Assembly: GCA_937891805.1 (NCBI GenBank)
Contig: CALATK010000019.1
Location: 1-7,662, forward strand
Reading direction: 5' to 3'
DNA: 7,662 nt
Source of the DNA: an uncultured Fibrobacter sp.
GTDB taxonomy: Bacteria; Fibrobacterota; Fibrobacteria; Fibrobacterales; Fibrobacteraceae
Shown: in pieces, positions 1 through 4,980 of the stretch
How positions within the stretch are numbered: the stretch's first letter is position 1
Layout: the number at the start of each line of letters is the position of its first letter
The notes under the pieces: generated by a model
Databases searched by the model: none
Told to the model about the DNA's origin: nothing
What the model saw: the letters and a program-made list of their open reading frames with translations, nothing else
Translations under genes and position numbers: made by a program

Positions 1-8
1 ATACAAAT

Positions 9-14
9 CTCCTT
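9..14 (-). promoter_or_regulatory. Shine-Dalgarno of a gene beyond the left edge
   Basis: On the minus strand AAGGAG is followed by eight bases and then the window edge, so a start codon is expected just outside the window. No terminator is visible between the TetR stop at 52-54 and this site. The next gene is therefore probably co-transcribed with the TetR regulator, a common arrangement in which the regulator leads an operon containing its target, often an efflux pump. The identity of that gene cannot be seen. Confidence 0.5.
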
Positions 15-51
15 TTCTTTTTGAGATTAGTATGATGATTTTTTAAAATAA

Positions 52-576
52 TTATTCGTATAATAAATTTTCCAATAAATAGATAAAAAATCTACAATTT
101 GGTTCTCCAGACTGCAATAGCGCCATTACATTTGTAAATACATACTTACAGAAATTCTCTGGCTGGAATTCCATATTCCAAATCGAATTATTAATTTGTT
201 TATCCTGTCTCAAAATCTGCATAAAAAGCTGGATGGTCTTCTCCGCTGGAATTTTACCCTCTAGCTCTTTTACCCAGCTACTATCATATGGAGACATCTT
301 GGTATACAAATAGCTATAATACCATTCTAAAAACTGTGTAAAGCCCATACCCTGACGATAGAGCTTATCCTGATCCGAAAAAATATTATTCCAAAAAGTT
401 TCTGCCACAGCAGTAACTAATGCATCTTTATCTGGGTAGTAATTGTATACGGAACCAATAGCGATTCCACATGCAGATGCAAGCTTACGAATACTAAGCT
501 TATCCACGCCTTCTTTTTTTGCTATAAGCAAAGCAACCTCTAAAATTTTATCTGTTGATGTGACACGACGATTCAT
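52..576 (-). CDS. TetR/AcrR-family transcriptional regulator
   Basis: This is a one-component repressor-type regulator of about 174 residues, typical for the family. The N-terminal DNA-binding domain is clear: a helix with ILEVALLIAKKEG, then the helix-turn-helix LSIRKLASACGIAIGSVYNY and the usual YPDKDAL after it (about residues 27-52). The C-terminal ligand and dimerisation half is diverged, as is normal, and is rich in aromatic residues, so the ligand is unknown. An upstream in-frame start at 621 exists, but ATG at 574-576 was chosen because GAGGT lies four bases before it (581-585) and the family homology begins there. A promoter with an overlapping palindrome lies at 629-669, suggesting autorepression. 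The gene is AT-rich, like its spoVAE neighbour. The family assignment is firm; the regulated function is not known. Confidence 0.93.
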   Translation of the reverse strand: MNRRVTSTDKILEVALLIAKKEGVDKLSIRKLASACGIAIGSVYNYYPDKDALVTAVAETFWNNIFSDQDKLYRQGMGFTQFLEWYYSYLYTKMSPYDSSWVKELEGKIPAEKTIQLFMQILRQDKQINNSIWNMEFQPENFCKYVFTNVMALLQSGEPNCRFFIYLLENLLYE

Positions 577-628
577 ATTTACCTCATAAGTTATAAACAT
601 TATCCACAATTTTGCCAACAATAACTAT

Positions 629-641
629 TGAACATAGTTCA
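629..641. promoter_or_regulatory. Palindromic operator candidate for the TetR protein
   Basis: TGAAC-ATA-GTTCA is a perfect 5+3+5 inverted repeat. It abuts the -10 box, sharing one base with it, and covers the predicted transcription start. An overlapping inverted repeat, CTAT-N5-ATAG, lies at 625-637. Short palindromes in this position are the usual binding sites of TetR-family autorepressors. The pairing of this site with this regulator is inferred from position only. Confidence 0.55.
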
Positions 642-669
642 TCATATCACTCCACGGGTTGATTTTCAA
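641..669 (-). promoter_or_regulatory. Sigma-A-type promoter of the TetR gene
   Basis: On the minus strand TTGAAA (669-664) and TATGAT (646-641) are separated by exactly 17 bases. This is close to the TTGACA/TATAAT consensus. Transcription would start near 634, giving a leader of about 58 bases before the chosen TetR start. The promoter lies in the gap after spoVAE, so the TetR gene has its own transcript. Confidence 0.72.
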
Positions 670-687
670 GTTCTCACCGCTTTTTCT

Positions 688-1044
688 CTATTTTTTCATT
701 TTAGAATCGCAAATCAAGGAAGCTAAATAAGAAAACACCAATGCCGCAGAAATTCCTACCGCTGATGCCGTAAATCCACCTTTAAAAACGCCTAATAATC
801 CATCCTTATCTACAGCTTCTTTTACTCCAGTCCATAAAACATTTCCAAACCCAAGCAATGGTACATTCGCTCCTGCACCTGCCCACTGTGAAAAAGGCTC
901 ATACAAACCAATCGCTCCTAACACCGCCCCTGCACATACCAATAACACCATAATACGTCCAGGAAGCAATTTTGTCTTTTCCATCAAAATCTGTACCAAT
1001 GCACAAATAATACCACCTACGACAAAAGCTTTTACGTAATCCAT
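688..1044 (-). CDS. spoVAE: Stage V sporulation protein AE (SpoVAE)
   Basis: This is a small integral membrane protein of 118 residues, the full length for the family. In spore formers SpoVA proteins form the inner-membrane channel that moves Ca-dipicolinate into the developing spore and out at germination. Recognisable features are the N-terminal segment AFVVGGIICALVQILMEKTK, the RIMVLLVCAGAVLGAIGLYEP segment, the conserved middle PLLGFGNVLWTGVKEAVDKDG and the C-terminal GFTASAVGISAALVFSYLASL, giving about four hydrophobic segments. The ATG at 1044 has a strong GTGGAGG at 1056-1050, five bases away. Normally spoVAC, spoVAD and spoVAE are adjacent; here the upstream neighbour is a permease with its own terminator, so this copy stands alone. 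Its presence implies a spore-forming Clostridia host for this block. Confidence 0.93.
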   Translation of the reverse strand: MDYVKAFVVGGIICALVQILMEKTKLLPGRIMVLLVCAGAVLGAIGLYEPFSQWAGAGANVPLLGFGNVLWTGVKEAVDKDGLLGVFKGGFTASAVGISAALVFSYLASLICDSKMKK

Positions 1045-1076
1045 CTAAGCCTCCACTTTTCCCGAAATATTTTTGG

Positions 1077-1107
1077 TATACATGCTACTCTTAACTTCCA
1101 TTCATTC
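1077..1107 (-). promoter_or_regulatory. Weak forespore sigma-G/F-like promoter for spoVAE
   Basis: Minus-strand GAATG (1107-1103) fits the sigma-G -35 pattern. After 18 bases it is followed by CATGTATA (1084-1077), which shares only the CAT start and AT-rich end of the usual -10 element. SpoVA genes are known to be forespore-expressed, which is why this was looked for. The -10 match is poor and the site is a candidate only. Confidence 0.25.
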
Positions 1108-1135
1108 CGGATATTTACAAATAATTTTGTAATAT

Positions 1136-1170
1136 AAAAAAGAGACAGCAGCTACTACAACTACTATCTC
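1136..1170 (-). terminator. Rho-independent terminator of the EamA permease gene
   Basis: On the minus strand a 10-bp stem (1170-1161 with 1151-1142, two G-U pairs) with a 9-base loop is followed at once by six T residues (1141-1136). It begins 14 bases after the permease stop codon. It separates permease transcription from spoVAE. Confidence 0.85.
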
Positions 1171-1184
1171 CCAAAATTTTCTTT

Positions 1185-2072
1185 TTATTCATTTTTTACC
1201 GGTATCTGGGCCAAAATGACTGCACTAAATACCAAAGCACACCCCAAAAGCTGTCTGCCGGTTAGCACTTCTTTTAAAATCACCCAGCCTGCCAATACAG
1301 AAATCACGGATTCCAAACTTAAAATCAAAGATGCAATGGCAGGTTTCATATGTTTCTGCCCCAGAATCTGTAAGGTATAAGCTACACCGCAGGACATAAC
1401 TCCGGCATATAAAATCGGTACTGCCGCCTCAAATATTGCCGATATATTCGGTGTTTCCTTAAAAAATGCAATCCCCATACACACAATTCCACTAAACCAG
1501 AATTGAACACAGGATAGTGCCACTCCATCTGCTTTCGGTGCAAAATAATCAATAATTAATATATGAAAAGTAAAACATATGGCACATAAAAACAACAATA
1601 CATCTCCATAATTAATAGAAAAGGACTCTGTAATACATAAAAAATAAAATCCCACTGCTGCTAATACGACTCCCATCCATACAATCACCGGAACCTTTTT
1701 CTTCATGAATATTCCCATAACCGGAACCAGAACTATGTAAAGTGCGGTAATAAAACCGGCTTTTCCCGCATCGGTGTACACAAGGCCCACCTGCTGCAGG
1801 CTGGAAGCCACGAACAGAGCAAGTCCGCAGAGAATGCTGGCCTTCCACAGCCTGGGATTTTTCCATTTGTCAAAGGATTCCTTCATGGAGCACTTGTTTA
1901 TGTCCAGCAGGAAGGAAAGGGGAACCAGCAGGGCAACTGCCAGCAGACAGCGGACCATCTGGAAGGTAAAAGGACCGATGAGGTCCATGCCGACGCTCTG
2001 GGCGATGAAGGCAAAACCCCAGATGACGGTGCAGGTAAGCAGGGCGATGCTGCCCTTGAATTGATTTTTCAT
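1185..2072 (-). CDS. EamA/DMT-superfamily permease
   Basis: This 295-residue inner-membrane protein has about ten hydrophobic segments in two EamA repeats (about residues 5-140 and 150-290), the standard size and layout of drug/metabolite transporters. Typical motifs include the N-terminal VIWGFAFIAQSVGM, the first-repeat GKAGFITALYIVLVPVMG, and the second-repeat end PAIASLILSLESVISVLAGW followed by GRQLLGCALVFSAVILAQ. The substrate cannot be predicted; relatives export amino acids, metabolites or drugs. ATG at 2072 has a GGTGAT-type Shine-Dalgarno about six bases upstream. The gene is divergent from pepF. One oddity: the N-terminal part (about 1790-2072) is clearly more GC-rich than the C-terminal part, although the protein reads through without a break. 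Confidence 0.92.
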   Translation of the reverse strand: MKNQFKGSIALLTCTVIWGFAFIAQSVGMDLIGPFTFQMVRCLLAVALLVPLSFLLDINKCSMKESFDKWKNPRLWKASILCGLALFVASSLQQVGLVYTDAGKAGFITALYIVLVPVMGIFMKKKVPVIVWMGVVLAAVGFYFLCITESFSINYGDVLLFLCAICFTFHILIIDYFAPKADGVALSCVQFWFSGIVCMGIAFFKETPNISAIFEAAVPILYAGVMSCGVAYTLQILGQKHMKPAIASLILSLESVISVLAGWVILKEVLTGRQLLGCALVFSAVILAQIPVKNE

Positions 2073-2090
2073 AAATAATCACCGCCGCTT

Positions 2091-2119
2091 ACTGTAGCAT
2101 AGATTGTCAGAAAATGCAA
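2091..2119 (-). promoter_or_regulatory. Possible promoter of the EamA permease gene
   Basis: Minus-strand TTGCAT (2119-2114), a 17-base spacer and TGC-TACAGT (the -10 box at 2096-2091, with an extended -10 TG) resemble a sigma-A promoter. The predicted start of transcription would fall at the Shine-Dalgarno, leaving a leader of only about 12 bases, which weakens the call. Confidence 0.35.
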
Positions 2120-2124
2120 GTGCG

Positions 2125-2152
2125 TTGCTTTTTCCTGTTTCTGTGGTATAAT
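2125..2152 (+). promoter_or_regulatory. Promoter of pepF
   Basis: TTGCTT (2125-2130), 16 bases, and a perfect TATAAT (2147-2152) preceded by an extended -10 TGG. It points to pepF and lies within the 108-base divergent intergenic region. Confidence 0.7.
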
Positions 2153-2166
2153 AAGCAGAAAAATAC

Positions 2167-2172
2167 AGGAGG
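2167..2172 (+). promoter_or_regulatory. Shine-Dalgarno of pepF
   Basis: A full AGGAGG lies eight bases before ATG at 2181-2183. It fixes the pepF start and shows that the 5' end of the gene is intact even though the rest is missing. Confidence 0.85.
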
Positions 2173-2180
2173 AATTTGGT

Positions 2181-2340
2181 ATGGACGAAGTAAAAAGAAT
2201 TCCCGACCGGGAAGCAATTCCGGCAGAAGACAAGTGGGCGATAGAAGACCTCTACGCCACGGATGCAGCCTGGGAGGTAGATTTGAAGACTGTTTCAGCG
2301 GACCAGGAGGAACTTGCTTCCTTTGCAGGAAAACTGGCAG
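2181..2340 (+). pseudogene. pepF: Oligoendopeptidase F, N-terminal fragment (3' truncated)
   Basis: About 53 codons match the start of PepF-type M3B metallopeptidases: IPDREAIPAEDKWAIEDLY, then [11 protein letters not shown] and [10 protein letters not shown]. Full enzymes are about 600 residues and carry an HEXXH zinc site far downstream, all absent here. Intact PepF is a cytoplasmic zinc peptidase that cleaves short peptides. At about 2333-2342 the reading frame loses PepF character and meaningless translation follows, while a CysK fragment continues in a different frame. The promoter and ribosome binding site are intact, so the truncation comes from the join with foreign sequence and not from gradual decay. 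The host genome probably has a complete gene. Confidence 0.8.
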
Positions 2341-2342
2341 AT
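2333..2342. other. Join between Clostridia-like and Fibrobacter-like sequence
   Basis: PepF coding (frame of 2181) is convincing up to about 2339 and CysK coding (frame of 2341) from 2341. The bases CTGGCAGATC across the join could belong to either gene, which fits end-joining through microhomology by an assembler. Two housekeeping genes are cut at the same point, in different frames, with no mobile element or target-site repeat. Confidence 0.75.
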
Positions 2343-2859
2343 CCCCGGCAGCTTCATCCCCGGTCAGTTCGTCAACCCGGCCAACCCCGATGCCCACTAC
2401 CGCACCACCGGCCCCGAGATCTGGGCCGATACCGAAGGAAAAGTGGACATCTTCGTGGCCGGCGCAGGTACCGGCGGTACGGTTTCCGGCGTTGGCGAAT
2501 TCCTCAAGAGCAAGAATCCCGGTGTAAAGATTGTGGCCGTGGAGCCTGCAAGTTCTCCGGTGCTCAGCAAGGGTACCGCCGGCGCTCACAAGATCCAGGG
2601 AATTGGTGCAGGATTTGTTCCCGACACCTTGAACACCAAGATTTACGACGAAGTCATCGCTGTCGAAAACGAAGCCGCTTTTGAAGCTGGCCGCGAAATC
2701 GGCAAGAAAGAAGGCGTGCTGGTGGGCATTTCTTCTGGAGCGGCCCTCTGGGCCGCCAAGGAACTGGCTAAGCGCCCCGAAAACAAGGGCAAGACCATCG
2801 TGGCCCTGCTCCCGGATACCGGCGACCGCTACCTTTCTACGGCTCTGTTCGCGGAGTAA
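2341..2859 (+). pseudogene. cysK: Cysteine synthase A, C-terminal fragment (5' truncated)
   Basis: About 172 residues of a PLP-dependent O-acetylserine sulfhydrylase, the cytoplasmic enzyme that makes L-cysteine from O-acetylserine and sulfide. Visible motifs in order are [20 protein letters not shown], the phosphate-binding loop [58 protein letters not shown] and the C-terminal [15 protein letters not shown]. The first half, which holds the PLP-binding lysine and the PIGNTPL region, is missing because of the join near 2340. From 2341 on the frame is intact to the TAA at 2857-2859. Codon use matches the neighbouring hydrolase genes, which face it across a 73-base gap. The fragment cannot be functional as it stands; the intact gene would be about 310 residues. 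Confidence 0.9.
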
Positions 2860-2873
2860 AAATTCCTCTAGTA

Positions 2874-2897
2874 GATGCCCGCCTTCGCGGGCATGAC
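2874..2897 (-). repeat. REP-like hairpin, copy 1
   Basis: A 24-base unit with an 8-bp perfect stem (2875-2882 with 2887-2894) and a 4-base loop. On the minus strand it begins GTCAT, as does copy 2 on the plus strand. In the minus direction the hairpin is followed after about a dozen bases by a run of five T (2864-2860), so it may help to end transcription of the hydrolase operon. Confidence 0.7.
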
Positions 2898-2906
2898 AAG
2901 AGTTAC

Positions 2907-2930
2907 GTCATCCTCGCGCAGGCGAGGATC
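2907..2930 (+). repeat. REP-like hairpin, copy 2 (inverted relative to copy 1)
   Basis: A 24-base unit with an 8-bp perfect stem (2910-2917 with 2922-2929) and loop GCAG. It has the same length and layout as copy 1 read on the other strand, with five differences by hand alignment. Four of the five form two compensating base-pair changes in the stem; the fifth is in the loop. Confidence 0.7.
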
Positions 2931-2938
2931 TTTTATTT
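2907..2938 (+). terminator. Intrinsic terminator of cysK
   Basis: The copy 2 hairpin is followed directly by CTTTTATTT, a U-rich tail in the cysK direction. The tail overlaps the stop codon of the convergent hydrolase gene (2933-2935). With copy 1 it probably forms a two-way termination region between the convergent units. Confidence 0.6.
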
Positions 2939-4948
2939 ATTTACAACGATCGTCTGGCTCTTGCCGCCGACCTGCAGAATGTAGCGTCCCGTAGCAGGCA
3001 CGCTAAGTTTCAGCGTCGCTCCGGCAGCACCGTTCCACAGGCCGCTGCGGATAACTTGGCCCAAGGTATTCGTCAGGGCGTAGCGGCTGTTCTGCTGGAT
3101 TCCCGACACGAGAATCTCCCGACCTTGAAGGGTTAGGCTGTAATTGGGGCGTACCGCTGTGGTCGCGATAGCATCGATGACCGTTGGGTTCTTTGTGGTG
3201 AACAGGACCGCCGTGATGGACTTGGCGGGGAGAGTCATGGAAAATTTGTTCGCATAATTTTCTGTGGCGTTGGTCATGCCACCAGTCATTTTGACATTGA
3301 CGGCATTTTTCTTTAGGGCGTTGCTGGTATGGGATACAAAGGTTTCGCCGGCAATGCCAGAAAGGGTCAATGCATTGGCTGTGTTCTCCGCTTTGAATCC
3401 GTCCAGGGAAAGGTAAACATCTTGGGCGTCCTTTTCGGCGCGGTTCACGAAAATCACCGTAAGCGAATCGCCCTTGTTGCTGATGGAACTGTAGGCGGAT
3501 ACCAGCGAATCGTTACTGGAGGTGGACTGCACGCGGTTCTCGTGGCCGTAGCGGCTGAACAGGTGGACCACTTCGTACATGCCTTCGCGCCAGGTCCAGG
3601 GGGTAAAGATTTCTACACCGTGGTCAATGAAGGTTCCCATGAACGAGGCGTAGGCAAGGGCTCTGCTCATAGCGTCCATATCTGCAATAAAATCCGTTTC
3701 CGTGAATCCCAGGGTATATTTGTAATTTTCGCCCATGTATTTTTTCATCCAGTCCGCAATGCGTTTGAAGATGTAGGTCTTGTAACCAACACCCTTGCCC
3801 GTATTCCAATCACAAGAACCCGTGGTAGAAATGTCGGCACAACGGATCCCGTTTCCGCCCGGATACACGTAGGTAGTGTCAAAGAATACCCGGTGCCAGT
3901 TCATCCAGGTTTCGTAATCTTTTTCGCTCGGGTACCAGTGGATGTCAAAAACATCTAGCAGTTGGACTGTAGTTTTCTTCTGTTCGTCGCCTAGACGCTT
4001 GATGAAGTATTCCAGCCAGCAGTATTTGCGGTCCGTGGCCTTGACATAGCTTGTGGATTCGTTGTCGTAGGCGATGTTGCACCAACTCCATTCGTTGGCC
4101 GCTACGGGACCGGTAAGTTTTAGGTCAGGGCTGATGGCCTTTGCCGCCTTGGCTACGGCAATGTAGTTGTCCACCATACGGTCTACTGCAACGGTGTTGC
4201 CATCTTCGTTGGGGTAGGTGTAGGGCAGGTCGCTGTGGGTGCCCCGCCAGAGTTCCATCTCGTTGTCCATGCTCCAGTACCTGAAGCGGCTCATGTCGTA
4301 CTTGAGATCGTCGCGCCAGTGCTTTATCAGTTCCACGGTAGAATCGGCGGGCCACTCTTCGAGATAGAGACTGTAATCTCCCGCTTGAATCAGGGTGACT
4401 CCGTCATCGTCCACCGTGCCGCCACCGGCCAGGTCAAGAGTCTGCTTTGCGTTTTTGCCACCATGAGACTGTTTCCAGTCCCAGTCCTTGAAGTTGTACG
4501 CTGTGCTGCTGGCCACATAGCCAGCCAACTGGAAGGCGTACATGCCATCTACACCGGGCAGGTTGTCCAGAATTTTCTTGGAAGAAATGTCCCAGTCGTG
4601 CTTATAGACATTGTTGTAGTAGTCGGGGTGGCTAGAAAGGTTCTTGCGCCAGTTGTGCTTGGTGGCGTTGTTCCCGTTGTTCATACGCAAGTAGCGTATG
4701 CCCGCCTGCCGGTAAGTTTCCAGGTTCGTCTGTTCTTTTTCCGACAATGTGGTAACAACGTCGTTCAGGTCGCCTCTGTCTTCATTGCAAAAGATGTTCC
4801 GACCGTATAGGTACGGCGAAATCTTCTTGACTCCCTCGTCCGTATCCACGTTGATGTTGATGGCGGCATAAGCCGCCGTTGCAGAAATCCCTGCGGTAAT
4901 TATTGCCGCGAGGATGCCCGAAAACTTCAGTGTTTTCACTATAACCAT
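2933..4948 (-). CDS. Secreted GH44-like glycoside hydrolase, paralogue 2
   Basis: This 671-residue secreted enzyme probably hydrolyses plant beta-glucans (endoglucanase or xyloglucanase) outside the cell. A signal peptide (about 1-28, ending AYA-A) is followed by a GH44-type catalytic region: KKISPYLYGRNI (41-52), NNGNNATKHNW (90-100), FQLAGYVAS, YWSMDNEMELWRGTH with the likely acid/base Glu230, RLGDEQ to LLDVFDIHWYP (about 318-340), and LGFTETDF with the likely nucleophile Glu417. A beta-sandwich follows, ending SMTLPAKSITAVLFTT (about 570-585). The last ~68 residues (604-671, NYSLTLQGREILVSG to GRYILQVGG) resemble the C-terminal secretion/sorting domains of Fibrobacter and Bacteroidota exoenzymes. 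Ordinary GH44 enzymes have NEP and TEY at the two catalytic sites; here they are NEM and TET. Cysteines 290/310 and 370/379 may form disulfides. ATG at 4948 has GAGAGG six bases upstream. It is the second gene of an operon, 32 bases after its paralogue. Confidence 0.85.
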   Translation of the reverse strand: MVIVKTLKFSGILAAIITAGISATAAYAAININVDTDEGVKKISPYLYGRNIFCNEDRGDLNDVVTTLSEKEQTNLETYRQAGIRYLRMNNGNNATKHNWRKNLSSHPDYYNNVYKHDWDISSKKILDNLPGVDGMYAFQLAGYVASSTAYNFKDWDWKQSHGGKNAKQTLDLAGGGTVDDDGVTLIQAGDYSLYLEEWPADSTVELIKHWRDDLKYDMSRFRYWSMDNEMELWRGTHSDLPYTYPNEDGNTVAVDRMVDNYIAVAKAAKAISPDLKLTGPVAANEWSWCNIAYDNESTSYVKATDRKYCWLEYFIKRLGDEQKKTTVQLLDVFDIHWYPSEKDYETWMNWHRVFFDTTYVYPGGNGIRCADISTTGSCDWNTGKGVGYKTYIFKRIADWMKKYMGENYKYTLGFTETDFIADMDAMSRALAYASFMGTFIDHGVEIFTPWTWREGMYEVVHLFSRYGHENRVQSTSSNDSLVSAYSSISNKGDSLTVIFVNRAEKDAQDVYLSLDGFKAENTANALTLSGIAGETFVSHTSNALKKNAVNVKMTGGMTNATENYANKFSMTLPAKSITAVLFTTKNPTVIDAIATTAVRPNYSLTLQGREILVSGIQQNSRYALTNTLGQVIRSGLWNGAAGATLKLSVPATGRYILQVGGKSQTIVVNK

Positions 4949-4980
4949 AACACACCTCTCGTCTTTTATCGCAAAAGAAT
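4949..4980 (-). promoter_or_regulatory. Intercistronic gap with Shine-Dalgarno of paralogue 2
   Basis: Only 32 bases separate the two hydrolase genes. They contain GAGAGG at 4960-4955 and no hairpin followed by T residues, so the pair is very probably one transcript. Confidence 0.7.

Noticed and set aside
1136..1170. CRISPR-like or regulatory RNA hairpin downstream of the permease
   Set aside because: It is a single hairpin with a T tail directly after a stop codon, which is an ordinary intrinsic terminator.
2314..2859. A complete gene starting at the TTG at 2314 and running through the CysK fragment
   Set aside because: The first nine codons are PepF DNA read in the wrong frame. CysK homology starts only at 2341, and half of the enzyme, including the PLP lysine, is missing.
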